Positions 20,393 through 32,229 of a stretch of 64,000 bases of DNA are shown piece after piece. The notes under the pieces were generated by a model that was given only the letters and a program-made list of their open reading frames with translations, did no database searches and was not told the DNA's origin. A program made the translations under genes and the position numbers. The stretch lies in contig JANJXV010001737.1 in the NCBI GenBank assembly GCA_024803745.1, forward strand, positions 18,086-82,085, written 5' to 3'. Position 1 is the first letter of the stretch. Each line of letters begins with the position of its first letter. Source of the stretch: Megascapheus bottae (lineage: Eukaryota; Chordata; Mammalia; Rodentia; Geomyidae).

Positions 20393-20739
20393 TAGCAGTT
20401 TCTCATATCCATCTATGAAGATCTAGAGAAAATATGTGCCATTTTGGGTTTATTCTTATTCATCCTCATGTGCCCTTTGTTTTCCTGCCTTATAAGGACT
20501 TAATCAAGCTTTCCTAGATTTAAATGAAGAACCGTTACTTTTCCTTCCATGGGATTTCTTTTCATTTTATTTTTTCTTTTAGCAAAGCTCCTCATTAGAA
20601 AATAAAGAGCTTGTATTTGAGAGTTAGGACTAACATTTGTCACTCTAGACCAAGTGCTGAGAAGCAACTTGTATTCAGGTAGAATATTCTAGTGGGTAGT
20701 AATAACTAAAAGTTAAGTACTTATTATAACTAAGCACAC

Positions 20740-20870
20740 TGCTAACACTGAATGGTTGTTGTTTACTATTTAATCCTTACTACCACCCTGGGGAATTTTC
20801 ATTTGCTTGCTTAGCAGATGTGGAAATGGAGGCTCTTTGTGAATGAGTGGTGGAATAACTTTTAAAATTC
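20740..20870 (-). repeat. MIR fragment
   Basis: TTTAATCCTTACTACCACCC, AGCAGATGTGGAAATGGAGG and AATGAGTGGTGGA follow the reverse complement of MIR. Confidence 0.55.
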
Positions 20871-21336
20871 ATGCGATGTGATTTTGTTGCCTACTTTTTT
20901 AGACATTGGAACACAGCTTCCCTGGCTTATAAAAATCCCAATGAAATAATTTGAAACCATTGCAAACATTCCAAATCATTACATGGCTACAGGGCTAGCA
21001 GTTTGTCTCTATTCCTAGGAACAGATTTAACGTACAGGAAAAAAAAGTTTCTGAATAAGTGAATGATGAATGAATAAAGGCAAAGGCAAAGGGCTGACGA
21101 TGCAGCCCACGTCTAGCCACTTCAGTTTAAAAGAATCAGTTTTACCTCACTGAACAGCAAAGGCAATTTTTTTGTTGGAATCAAATATCCTCCTTTATTG
21201 GAATCGTATTTTGGTAAGTGTACCTGGCCTTGGGGAATTGGGACCCTCGCTTGAACCCCTTTATCTGCCCACATTATCTCAGCCTTGCTATTTCCTGGAT
21301 GTCTTCTTAGGCTCAATCACACACTAAGAACACCAT

Positions 21337-21425
21337 TTTGAGATGGGCATGGCTCATGCCTGTAAATTTAGCTACTTAAGAGGCGGGGATCAGGAAATTG
21401 CTATAAAAGGCCAGCCAGATTGGAA
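21337..21425 (+). mobile_element. Family B SINE head fragment
   Basis: GGGCATGGCTCATGCCTGTA, TAGCTACTTAAGAGGCGGGG and AAGGCCAGCCAGATTGG are the 7SL-derived head. The ID-like tail is absent or decayed beyond recognition. Confidence 0.6.
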
Positions 21426-21830
21426 AGAGTTCCTGAGTATCTCAGTCAGTGGCACACATTTGGCACCCCCATTTGAGCCATTTAGGTTTGCTTTAAAACC
21501 ATCAGTTTTCCTTCATTGAGCATCAGTAGAGATTCATTCATTCATTCACTCACTTATTCAGCACTGTAGCTGGGTATGATACTTCCTCTCATCGCCAGGG
21601 ACCCTAGGCAAGTGCACAGTGGAGTATCACAACTTGGGCAGGCCCCTGACTTAATGTAGGACCCTATGTTGACCAGCAACCAGCACATGAATGAGCTGGA
21701 GGCACGCATGACCCCAGCAGTTGAGTACCTAGCTAGCAACTGTGAGGCAAATAAATAACTAAGAACAAGAATACCATTTTGAGGGCTCCAGATGTTCTAT
21801 TGCTATTAGTTTCCACCCCCATGACACACT

Positions 21831-21879
21831 CGTGTATACACACACACGCATGCACGCACACACACGCATGCACGCACAC
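21831..21879. repeat. Alternating purine-pyrimidine (CA-rich) tract
   Basis: 49 bp of uninterrupted pyrimidine-purine alternation, including two copies of CGCATGCACGCACAC. Such tracts favour left-handed Z-DNA. Confidence 0.8.
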
Positions 21880-22409
21880 TCATACCCCTTAGTATATGTA
21901 GATTACTTGAAGGGCCCTTCATATACCCCCTAAATGCATTTCTCTATGGAATAAAAAAATGTCCTACGTGAGCAGCAGCTGGTGAGGCACACCCCACCCC
22001 TTGCCACTCTGTACTAGTCCAGCATCTTGTAAACATCTGTGAAGCAAGGTGAGAGATCTGGGGAGGAGGGAGGGCTGGAATTTGAAATCGGTGCATTTGT
22101 ATCTCCTTATCATCCATGTCCCCAGGAACCAAGTGAGGGTACCCCCATCAAAACGAAGCACACAATTCCTCAAGAGCGGTCTTCAGGTTAAGGAGTTGGC
22201 CTGGAAGAGGTCATGCATGGGCTGGAGTCTCCAGAAGGTTCAGGGAGCATGAGAGTTCAGTGTGTTGAAGTCAGTGAGAGAGGAGAGCCTTTGGTTTCAC
22301 CTCTGGTTCGCTTCCTTATTGTCTGAACTCCACATTTCTTGTGGTGTGTGGTGTTTGTTTATGGACTCCGGTACAGTAAGGTAAAAAAGAAAATCATGCC
22401 TTTTTAGAA

Positions 22410-22530
22410 TTAAAATGAGGTAGAAGTTGTGGCTTCCTCTACTAACTACCTTCCTGAGCCTCAGTTTCCTCATCTGTAAAATGACAACGAACACTAGCCA
22501 ACTGGTTGGGATTGCTTAAGGGTGAGGCAG
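22410..22530 (+). repeat. MIR fragment
   Basis: TTGTGGCTTCCTCTACTAAC is followed by CCTGAGCCTCAGTTTCCTCA and TCTGTAAAATGACAACGA, then GGTTGGGATTG. This is a clear MIR core. Confidence 0.8.
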
Positions 22531-22573
22531 TGAAAAAAAAACCTGGGTTTTCAAGTTTGCATCTCCTTCTCTT

Positions 22574-22600
22574 TTGAAAGTTTCAAAAGGAAACTTTCAA
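22574..22600. repeat. Perfect 11-bp inverted repeat with IRF-like core
   Basis: Arms TTGAAAGTTTC (22574-22584) and GAAACTTTCAA (22590-22600) surround AAAAG. Both arms contain GAAAC/GTTTC cores like those bound by interferon-regulatory factors. Confidence 0.6.
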
Positions 22601-22976
22601 CCTAGTTCTGAGTTAATACCAATTTCATATCCGATATCTGATGCCTGGAGGGAGTTGAAAACCCAATTCAGGTTGCTTTAACTGCAAGAGAGATTTTACA
22701 AGCGCTCCGAGATTCAAGATGGAATGATGTCTCCACCAACCCATGGGAGGTTGCAAGTATCATCCATGGGAAATGTGTGTAATGCACTAGATGTGATAGT
22801 TTAAGGATAAAGTGCTTATCGAATTGTTTCTTTACCCTCTGATAACATGGCCAAGAACTCACATGTGGGACAACACCCCTCTGTATGTTCATCATCAAGG
22901 AAAGAGACCTACACTCAGAATTTAAAATATAGCTTCTACTGAATTAAAAGTTTATTTTGTATAAAAATAGAGAATT

Positions 22977-23185
22977 AAAAATGTTGGGCTGGGAGTTTGG
23001 CCTAGTGGTTAAAGTGCTTGCCTAGCATGCATGAAGACCCGGGTTCAATTCCTCGGTACCACATACATAGAAAAAAAGCCGGAAGTGGTGCTGAGGCTCA
23101 AGTGGTAGAGCTCTAGCCTTGAGAAAGTCCAAGGACAGTGCTTAGGCCCTGAGCTCAAGCCCAGGGCTGGCAAAAAAAAAATGTT
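22977..23185 (+). mobile_element. Family A SINE, young subfamily, full length
   Basis: The body is 22986-23176 with AAAAATGTT duplications (22977-22985, 23177-23185). The head GGGAGTTTGGCCTAGTGG holds an A-box-like sequence and GGTTCAATTCC a B-box-like one. The second module runs from GGAAGTGGTGCTGAGGCTCA to CCCAGGGCTGGC. This is a good reference copy. Confidence 0.94.
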
Positions 23186-23190
23186 TCACT

Positions 23191-23192
<2 letters not shown>

Positions 23193-23232
<40 letters not shown>
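23193..23232. repeat. (GT)n microsatellite
   Basis: About 20 GT units directly after the family A SINE, followed by TATGTACATGCATACATG. Confidence 0.95.
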
Positions 23233-23236
<4 letters not shown>

Positions 23237-23249
23237 ACATGCATACATG

Positions 23250-23415
23250 CTGGACCTGAGGCTTGAATTGAGAGCCTGGGTGCTGTCCTTGAACTTTTTT
23301 TTTTCTGAAGCCTGGCACTCTACCACTCGATCCACATCTCCACTTTTGGCTTTTTTTTTTGGGTGGTTAATCTGAGGTAAGAGTCTCACTCCTGCCCAGA
23401 CTGGCTTCACACTAT
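23250..23415 (-). mobile_element. Family B SINE, 5'-truncated
   Basis: The plus strand shows GAGGCTTGAATTGAGAGCCT, GGTGCTGTCCTTGAAC, GGTTAATCTGAGGTAAGAGT and CCTGCCCAGACTGGCTTCAC. The outer part of the 7SL head is missing. Confidence 0.75.
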
Positions 23416-23419
23416 GGCA

Positions 23420-24050
23420 GAGCTACCCATAGAGCAAGAAAGCCCACTTCCTGTAAGCAGTTAGTTGCTGCTCATCTCATTGGGTCAAATTGCAACCCAT
23501 TTTCTGAGTCAATCAAAATGTCTTCTTGGAGTATGTGGGTTGTTTTGGGGGTGAAGGAATGAAGGGAGCCCAGTACGGCAGGTCTTAGACTGCAGATAGG
23601 CACGTACTACCACAGACCTCTTCAACTGCACCCCTCACCCCTGTGTGAGATGGGAGAATCCAAAGGGAATGCAGACTTGAAAGAGAGTCTTCCACCCCTC
23701 CACTCCTCCCAAAAGTTAAAAGGAATCACAAATGTGAGATGCAATTAATATGAAGGTGTGGGACCGAATGACTCCCTCTGGCCAGAAATTGATGAAACCC
23801 TCCCATCCCCCAGCCAGTTAATTCCCGGTAGAACCCGACCTCAGCCTCCTTTTCTTCACAGACATGGACACCAGGCCTTTAGTTTCAAGGAGCCTGCATC
23901 TTATTTTATTACTACTTCCCTCGCTTTGATATGATTGATTTTTCTATTTAAGAGCAGAAAAAAAGCCACAAAGCAGAAGCAAAATGTATGCCTAACCTTT
24001 TAATAATTATATTTCCATTGTTTAGGTCATTCAGGAAGCAATATGAACTT
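23420..24050. other. Unique non-coding stretch
   Basis: No gene or clear repeat is seen. Beyond it, 24050-24540 is rich in imperfect GT units. Confidence 0.4.
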
Positions 24051-24559
24051 GTGTGTGTGTGTGCACACGCATGCATGCTGGTACAGTGATTGTGTCTGTG
24101 TGTTGTGTGTACCAGGAGGTAGTGAGATTGTGTGTATTGTATGTCTACATCCCTAGTTGAATATGTATTCACGTATGTGGGCCTGTCTCATGTCTTCAGA
24201 TGTCTGTGTATCTCAGGATTTAAGGGCAAGCCTAGATGCATGCAAATCACAACTTTGCTGTTAAGTTATAGGTTTGTTTGTATCATGTGTGCATTTGTGA
24301 GTATGTGAGCTCCTTAGGGCAGGCACATGTAAGTTTTGCGTTTGGATGTATACGTAAGCACCTGAGTAGATTTGCTTGCTTTTCACAGATGTACTCAGAC
24401 ACATAAGAATATGTACGCATGTGTGAACAGGGGTGTGTCACATCAATACTTGGGTTGAAAGCCTTTGAATAGAAGCTTGTGTTAGTGAGCATCATTAGCA
24501 GTTGTACATCTGTTGTGCTTGGGTCTATCTGAGGGGAGTATTTGAGGTGTGTGTGTGTG

Positions 24560-25145
24560 AGAGAAAAAGAGGGGCAGAGGTCTTCAGTTGATTTTTATCT
24601 TTGTCTTCTATTACTTCTTGGACCAAATACGTTCTGCTTTGCTTCTTTGTCATCATGCTTTGTAAGCAGAATGTATTTGGTCATGATAGTAAAGATGCAA
24701 GATCCTATCTCAGAGAGGGTGGGAGGAGAGGGAAAGAGAGACAGAGAAAGGGAGAGATAATTAACTAGTTTCTCCCGACACCTTCACAGTGAGCACTTCC
24801 TGTCATTTTATTTTTAAAGGGGAGTACTTTTCAAAACACAGGTAGGAAGTTGTTTTTTACAAGCATCCTTGTGTATCTGAAATTCTTGGAAAAACCTGGA
24901 GTCAGAAAAATCTAGCCTCTTACCTGTAAAAACTGCTTTGTTTACATTTAGACAAACCCGCATATCTGAGAGAACACACTGAAAACCCCTAGCTTAAGCT
25001 GTGTCTTTCACCGTCTCACGCTCAGGGCTTGCAATGTGACACATGATGCTGGGGGTATTTTCTTAGGGCTTAAGTGGGGGAAACTGGATTTGAATCCTAT
25101 GATTTCAGAAAATGCAAACCATAGAACCAGCGTTGTGCTTATTCT
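24560..25145. other. Unique non-coding stretch
   Basis: A purine-rich run (GAGAGGGAAAGAGAGACAG) at about 24725-24755 is the only notable feature. No exon is recognised. Confidence 0.4.
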
Positions 25146-25149
25146 TTGT

Positions 25150-25260
25150 CTAGTTTAACTTTTTTGATACAAGCACGGGGAAACTGAGGTCCAGGATAGG
25201 GGAGACCCTGAGAACTGGAGAACGATTCCTATAGAGCTTAAATGTAGCCAGTTGATGTGG
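25150..25260 (-). repeat. MIR fragment
   Basis: ACAAGCACGGGGAAACTGAG followed by GTCCAGGATAGGGGAGACCC is similar to the reverse complement of the MIR core (GAGGAAACTGAGGCCCAGAG). Confidence 0.5.
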
Positions 25261-25484
25261 ACCCTTGCGCCTTTCTCCCTTGTCTAGCCACCATGCTTTC
25301 TTTCTGCTCCTCCAAGCTCTCTCCTGGAATATTCTGGATCTTCCCGTGGTTCATTTCTTCTCATCACCATTCTCAAATCTAATATCTACCACACAGCGAG
25401 CTCTTCCTTCTAGGCATCAGCTACATCATGCTTCAATCTCTTCCAGGTTTGGCTAGTGGATCACTGTGTTTTTGTGGTCTTTTC

Positions 25485-25890
25485 AACATATGACAATCAA
25501 CTTCATTATCAATTTTACTGGCCATAGGCACGCCAAGTCAGATGAGATGGCATCCTTCCCACATGTGTCTATGGACGTTTTTCCAGAGGCAATTCCAGTT
25601 TAAATCAGTGGACTGACTTAAGAAGACCCTTTCTCATGCATGCGGGTGAACATTATTCAGTCCACAGAGGGACCCTGGAGAGGAACAAAAGGAAGAAAGG
25701 GAGATTTTGTTTTCTCTCTCTTCTTGGTCGAGGACATTCAGCTTTTGGACACAAGGGCTGTTTTCTTTGTACATGGACAGAATTTTGGCACTGGTTTGTC
25801 TTATTCTCCAGTTTGCAGGTGGCTGGCTGTGGGGCTTCTCAACCTCCATAAATCTGGGAGGCCATACCCAAAATAAATTTCCATCCTTTA
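25485..25890 (+). repeat. Ancient LTR-like or other interspersed repeat, family unresolved
   Basis: The order TTCCAGAGGCAATTCCAGTT, AATCAGTGGACTGACTTAAG, GGGTGAACATTATTCAGTCC, GGAACAAAAGGAAG, CAGTTTGCAGGTGGCTGGCT, GGGGCTTCTCAACCTCCATA and AAATAAATTTCC follows a well-known old mammalian repeat phrase ending in a polyadenylation-like signal. The open frames here are explained by it. Confidence 0.5.
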
Positions 25891-25899
25891 ATTCTAAAT

Positions 25900-26590
25900 A
25901 TATCCTATTGGGACAAAGATACGTTGGCACAGGACGCTGTGGTTCGGCCTAAAGAAGCTTAACATTTTCCTTGGAAAGACCTGCTGGGGTTGCAGGAGTT
26001 ATAAGTGACCAAGTCTATCTGAAACAGGCTTAAGCAAAAAGATGTACATAAAGGAAGTACCTGGATATAGGAAAGAGGGATGAAGGAACAGTTTTTGGGG
26101 GGATTGGCAGGGAGTCATTCTATATCTCTTAATTCAGGCTCCCTATGACTGGCTACATCAAATTTCTATTTGACCAGTTTGGCAAGAAATCCCCACCCCG
26201 ACTCCTTATATTCAAATTAGAAGACCCACAAAGAAGTCTGACTAGTCCAGCTTATATCCCGTGTTCTTCCCTGAAGCCAATCATTTGTAGCTCATTTGAA
26301 GAGGTATCTCTGATTGGCCAGCTTGATAGGTGTGTGTGGTTGTTTATTGTCACTTTGCCATTGATTTTTTGCTTCCTGGGCTATTGATAAACCCAGTCCC
26401 CAACTGTCCTGGTGGCTGAGAACAGCTTTAAGAACTCAAATTCTTGGATATTTCTTACCTGCCACCTGGGTAGCTTTAGGGAACCAAAGAAAGTTGTCCA
26501 GCCTTGAAATGGAAGTTATAAGTTAGGCTGATGTGTACAGAGGTGGGAGGAACAAGAGAGGGGAACATTATGAGTGCTTGTTGGTGCAAG
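25900..26590. other. Unique non-coding stretch
   Basis: No recognisable gene or repeat; the 80-codon frame at 26145-26387 lacks any known domain. Confidence 0.4.
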
Positions 26591-26592
26591 GG

Positions 26593-26595
<3 letters not shown>

Positions 26596-26643
<48 letters not shown>
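26596..26643. repeat. (GT)n microsatellite
   Basis: About 23 uninterrupted GT units, then CACACACATGCATG and a short CA run at about 26686-26697. Confidence 0.95.
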
Positions 26644-26644
<1 letters not shown>

Positions 26645-26759
26645 ACACACATGCATGAATTCTTTGTGTATGTGTGCAGAAATATACACACACACATATG
26701 AGCATGCTACAGACATATACACTGGGCATCGATGAGAAAAATAAAATCAAAGGACTGGA

Positions 26760-28895
26760 TTGAAAATAAGACTTGAATGGCCTTGAACTGCCATGGGGAA
26801 ATCTGTTGCCACATGAAAACCTGACATCAACAGAGCTGAAGCTTTGGCTGCCAGGCCTTCCCTTCTTCTAAACAAGTGTTATCTCAGAAGCCCATGAGGA
26901 CGTCAGGTAGACCAACTTCCAGGTTCTGCCATAGTTCCCCCATTGCAACAAACCCACTGGAAGTGAGTTTCTTAACCCAGTAGCCCTTTAAATTAAAAAA
27001 AATCCCTTTTCATTGCTGCTGGCCAAAGGCATTGTTATTAAAGTTTTGTGTGGAATCCTGCTTGCCACCCTTTAAACAACCAAAGATGCCATCTGGTTGA
27101 GAGAATGGATCCCTCCCAATTGAACGAGTGCAAGAGTTTCCATAGTGATTTTCTTCAGGAATGACTTCTGTCTGCCATGTTTCTGTAGTTGGCACTCCAC
27201 AGCTCAGAGAAATGGGCCAGACTCCCTCATTTGTGATGGCCTTTTCATCTTGTCTCTTGCTTCTGCGCTGAACCTAGCTGTGATGTTGGAGCCCACCCTT
27301 TCCCCTGCAGCCCATCAGGAACACTGAGATAGGAGGCCCCAAAACATGCAGTGCCCTTGACAACAAAGGTTCCCATGGATATGGACAGACCTTTACAATT
27401 CTTTTATTTTTCCCCCCTCACAAAGGACACAATTGCTATTGTTTGCAATATGTCTTTTTCTGACAGTCGAGAAGATGTGACGGATGAAATGGTTTGGAAG
27501 AGACTGGCTACTTCAAGCGGCTGAATAATAACACCATTTTTTTTTCTCTTGTGAGGTCTATCAAGTGTTCTGGCCAGGGGGAGGAAGAGGGGAGGGCAGG
27601 GACCTGGGTGCATGTTCGGCTGGATGAAGACATTCAGTGTCAGAACAGCAGTGTTGTCTTCTCACCTGAGGTATTGCCACAGGATGATGATGAGAGAGCT
27701 AGACAAACAGAGCCAGAGACAGAGGAGAGAGGGAACAGAAGAAAGGCAAGCTCTTGAAAGGCCATTTCAAGCGCCTGCTAAATCTACTCCCTCAAAGATA
27801 TTAATGACTTTTTAGCACTGTTCCCTTACTCTGCATAGCGGACAAGATCATGTGCCATCTTTGAAGAATCCTGAACTCAAAAGATGGAAAGAAACTTTAG
27901 GATACTTGCACAGCAAACACACTTTAAAACAAAAGTTATTTATTTTATCAACAAAGCTAATAGGAGAAAAACAATCCCCCCCAACCCCTTCCATGATGCA
28001 CTTGATTTTTTTTACCCTTGTGTGTGTGTTGTATATGTTATTTGATAGTGTCTCGTATCATATTGTTTATCCAAAGCTCTTTTGGCTGTACTGTTTGTGT
28101 CCTGGCTTCCGTGGTCCTTACCCGAATTGCCCAGGAGCTGCCAGAGATGGACAGCCTTTAGTGAGGGCTGGGCGTGTCTCAGAATCCTTGAATTTTGTCT
28201 TCAAGGTTAACAGCTTGCCCACCAGGGAATTCACCCTTCACTTTCTCTCTCCATCCCAGATTGTGTTCTGAGCCAGGGATAAGTCAGTGATGACATCTGG
28301 TTTTCATTATCTTTGTGCTGACAGGGAGATAATGAGTCAAATTGGCCCTGCTTATGAAATGAAGACCTAGAAGAGAATTATCATCAGACTCCTCAGTGGG
28401 GAGAGCTAGGAAAGGGGATTTAAATTGAAGTGATAAGTGCCAATTTGGTTGGCATTCAGGCAATCTGTCAGGTCTTGCTTCGTTTGCATGTCATCACTAA
28501 ATGAGACAAAGCAGGTGACCAGTAAGCAGGGAGGAAGGTAAAATAAGGCTCGTGTACTATCATGATTCATCTCCCATAGTTTTCTGAGGCTCCAGGCCAC
28601 ACATCGAATGTGAATTGTTTTCCTTAGACCAGACAATAATCTTGCCTCGTAGCTGTGGCTTCGCATCTCTAGTTTGCAGGTAGCCAATTGAGTCCCCATG
28701 TAAGAGGATATGTCCTGCTCACATCTCTGGCTGCCACATCATTTCCCTCTTCACTTTTATGGCAGTTCCTCCTCTCTTCCTTCTACTTTGCTTAGCTGCT
28801 AGGGGAGATGAAGAAGGGCTAGATTTAATTTCTACATGGTTGGGGGGGGATGTGGAGTAGATTAAATTTCTTGGTGATCTTCCTCTCCTTTCTGC
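26760..28895. other. Unique non-coding stretch
   Basis: This is one of the longest repeat-poor stretches. No exon with convincing splice sites and homology was found. The frames at 27494-27757, 27852-28271 and 28406-28699 are unrecognised. C or G runs lie at about 27978 and 28844. Confidence 0.35.
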
Positions 28896-28899
28896 TGTG

Positions 28900-29065
28900 A
28901 ACTTTAGTCCCTGTCACTTACCATTTGTGTGACCTCAGGGAAAAAGCATTTGATCTCTCTGAGCCTCATTCTAGCCATGGAGGTGATGATAATATCCATG
29001 TTACGTGGTTATTGTGAAGATTCAATATGCTGTATACATAAAATTGAGTCTGGCCCATAAGTAGT
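28900..29065 (+). repeat. MIR
   Basis: CCATTTGTGTGACCTCAGGG, TTTGATCTCTCTGAGCCTCA, GTGATGATAATATCCATGTT, GTTATTGTGAAGATTCAATA and GTCTGGCCCATAAGTAG occur in MIR order. Confidence 0.85.
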
Positions 29066-29790
29066 ATGGGATGTTACTATTTTTATAAATCATTGCTGCC
29101 ATTTGAAGAAAAACAAATACTGCAAGCAGTGATCTGGCTAGAAAAGAGGCTAGAAAAGAAGACATTTGTGACAAGAGCTAATCATTTGTTAGTGAAGTTG
29201 CCGGGCACAACAGTTGACTGGAAACGAACGATGTATGTGTCACTTCATAATCGAGAATGCTCTGAGATCAGATGCTTTTGACAGAAATGGCAAGTTCAGA
29301 TATTTCAAATGATGATGTCATTTATTGCTATCTGTAACAGGAAACTCAGACAAGATTCCTTCTTCTGTGTAGGCTGATGCAGGGGATCAGAGGACCCAGA
29401 GTTTGCAATTTTGTTTCAGTGTCTCTCTTTTGTTTTGCCCCATGTTGGCTTTACCCATGGGCTAGCCACCAAGTGTATGTGGCAGTCCTGAACATTAGGG
29501 GATACAGACCAGATGACATCCCGAAATAAGAGACTGTTGAGAGGGTGAAACTTTTCCCAGAAATCCCTTGTTCGTGTTCATTGGTCAAAATAATGCCCCA
29601 TGGTGAGCCTTGAGCCCATGAGCTGAATGGAATTCCTTCTACCTGAAGCAGGTCACTTTTGGAGCTGAGGGTGGGGTCAGTCCACTTAGGAAAGGTGTCC
29701 CAAGAGCTACATGATGCCATGAAGAAAGGAAGAAAAAGTGGATGTGGGGCAGGAAAACATCAACGTCTGCTTCCTGGAGGTTGTGCTATT
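29066..29790. other. Unique non-coding stretch
   Basis: Nothing is recognised beyond short frames. Confidence 0.4.
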
Positions 29791-29794
29791 ATTA

Positions 29795-29900
29795 TTAGTA
29801 GTAGTAGTGTTTTCTAACAGAGAAGAAAACTGAGGACTGAAAGGTGATGTAATTTCATAGCACTATCCAATCAAAAAGTGGAACACAGACCCACCCATGT
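29795..29900 (-). repeat. MIR fragment
   Basis: CAGAGAAGAAAACTGAGGAC, AGGTGATGTAATTTCATAGC and AAAAGTGGAACACAGACCC follow the reverse complement of MIR. Confidence 0.55.
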
Positions 29901-30049
29901 CTGGGAATAAGATATATGTCATTTTGGGATCATGCCAGAGGTTCATGGTGTATGGAAAGAAGATCCCACCATTTCCTTGAGCATATGCTGTGGGCTAGAC
30001 ACTTTGCAGACCTATCATAAGAATCGTATTTGTGTATGTGTGTGTAGGT

Positions 30050-30276
30050 GTGTGGGGGTTGTGGGGTTTGTACTCAGCCTGGGTGCTGTCCTTGAACCCT
30101 TCAGCTCAAGGCTACTGCCCTACCCTTGAGCCAAGCCCCACTTCCCATTTTCTAGAGGTTAATTGGAGATAAGAGTCTCGGGTCCTTTTGTGCCTGGGAT
30201 GGCTTTGAACCTTGATCCTCAGATCTCAGCCTCCTGAGTAGCTAGGATGACAGGCGTGAGCCACTGCAACCGGCTT
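30050..30276 (-). mobile_element. Family B SINE, near full length
   Basis: It is very like the copy at 726-955: TCAGCCTGGGTGCTGTCCTT, CTTCAGCTCAAGGCTACTGC, GGTTAATTGGAGATAAGAGT, CTTGATCCTCAGATCTCAGC and GACAGGCGTGAGCCACTGC on the plus strand. Confidence 0.9.
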
Positions 30277-30299
30277 CGTTTTTTTTTTAAAATCAACCC

Positions 30300-30440
30300 A
30301 ATGAACTAGGCATTTTAACTCCATTTAAAAGTGTTGCGAAGGTAAGTTGAGGTTCAGAAAAGGGTTATGGTTGGCTGGAGACCACTAAACTAACCAAGCA
30401 ACAACACTAAAATAAACTTTGAACTCAAATGGGTCCAGCT
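30300..30440 (-). repeat. MIR fragment
   Basis: AGGCATTTTAACTCCATTTA, AAGTTGAGGTTCAGAAAAGG and TAACCAAGCAACAAC, then CTTTGAACTCAAATGGGTCC, follow the reverse complement of MIR. Confidence 0.5.
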
Positions 30441-30739
30441 CCAAAGCCCCAACTTTTTCCTATAATCTCCCCCCAAAATAGAATGTCCTTCTCACATCCC
30501 TCTATTTTGGGGATTCATATGAGGAAACATCCAACTTTTAATGAGGATCCTGTTGCATTTCAATTCAATGACCTAGTTTTTTTTTTTTGGTAAGCGTTTT
30601 TCTTTTAGAGACACTTTCAAAGCACATGCCCCAGTGAACTTTTTCCTTTTTTTTGTATTCAGAGTTCTGACCTTTCCTTCCCACCCACCTTTATGGAGAG
30701 ATGTGAGGATTAAATATGGTAATTGGAATGTACCTTAGT

Positions 30740-31600
30740 CCTCATGGATAGCCAGGAGTATGGAAATGGCTCCACACTGGCTTGGATGGGCGAGAAGAAC
30801 TCTTTTTCTCCCTCCCTAAGCCACAAGTAAGGGGAGAAGTCAGGAGAGGATGACTACGTGACAGCTGGGACCCTGCCTGGGTCTTGAAGGGCATGACCTT
30901 GACAATCTCTCCCTGAGTCTTCTAAGATCTCTTCTAGTTCTAAGACAGGATTGGTGATTCTGATCGGTGGAGAGACACCTGACAAATTCCCAGATGACAT
31001 ATTCGTGTTTCATTTGCACTGATCAAAAGCAAAGATGATGATGGTTGGCAGGGAACAGCTTTCTGAGTGTGGGTTTCAAGTTGACCTGTGTCTGACTGTC
31101 AGCCTCAGATAACTTCTGTCGCGTTTCCTGGATTATAAATCGCTACGTGGTGCCTGCCAGAGGATTCCTGTTTCTTTGCATTCCTTCCCCTCCTCATAGT
31201 CTATACCAAATTATGATGGCTTAAGATCTTTGGGCTGTGAGTTACGCAGATTAGCAGAGACAAAAGGAGAAGATTTGTTATACATTACTTAGGTTCCAGA
31301 AGCACACGGGAACAGCCACACTTAAATTCCACGAGGACTTTTTTTTCTTCTAGCTATTAAATGAGATCTTCTCTGTGTGTCTGTTTTGTTCTTACCACTT
31401 TTAACTACTCCCTCCGTCCCCCATTGCTCTGATATGAGAAAAACATCAACTTGCCAGGACCTCCTCATTACATTAACAGGACCAGCCAGTCACATGGCAA
31501 GACTACTCTCTCCTTTTCCTCTCTTTCTCCTTATGTCTTCCTCCCCTTTCCCCTGACACCCCCAGTCTCTGTTTTTAGACAGGAGATCCATTAGCCTGAC
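30740..31600. other. Unique non-coding stretch
   Basis: No gene is recognised. T-rich runs occur at 30580-30660. Confidence 0.4.
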
Positions 31601-31604
31601 AAAT

Positions 31605-32045
31605 GTTGCATTTCACTGTTGGTTAGAATGCAGACCAGTGTAGCCACTATCTAGGAAGTTAAAAAAAAACCCATAAAACTAAAGATACAACTATCCCTTG
31701 GCCCTGGACTAACACTCCTGGGCAGCTACCAGAATGAATGAAAGGTAGCGTACAGCTGCACACACCTGTTTACTGTGGACCTTTCAAAGCCATCATGTTA
31801 TTTGTGGGAAAATGGAAGGAACTGAAAGGCCACCACTTTAAAATTGGACTCACCAAGGTTGCTATCCTATCTTGGGAAGGAAGAAGGAAGGCCAATTGGA
31901 GGTGATGAGTCTACATAACAGACTTAATAGTTGAGACAACTACACATAGTGTGTACTCAGTTTACCTTCTATGTAGGTTCAAAACAACGTAAGTCTTTTG
32001 TGCAAATAATGTATAGAAATCACTAATAAGGGGGTGAGTTGCTTA
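31605..32045 (+). repeat. L1 3'-part fragment
   Basis: TTTCACTGTTGGTTAGAATG, GTGTAGCCACTATCTAGGAA, AACTAAAGATACAACTATCC and later GGGAAAATGGAAGGAACTGA recall the end of L1 ORF2/3' UTR (CATTGCTGGTGGGAATGTAA ... GCAGCCACTTTGGAAAAC ... AACATGGATGAACCT). Coding capacity is lost. Confidence 0.55.
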
Positions 32046-32229
32046 AACACCCCCTTCTGAGATTTCCTAACCCACACAACAGAGCTAAGAACCAATGACA
32101 GTTTGCTTACTCCAGATTGTAACTCTGTAAAAATCACCCAGCACTCTTCAGACTTCGATCGTCCTTAAAAAAAAATGCATCAACATTCCTTATCCAATCC
32201 TACCCACTTCCCTTTAAATCAACACACAG

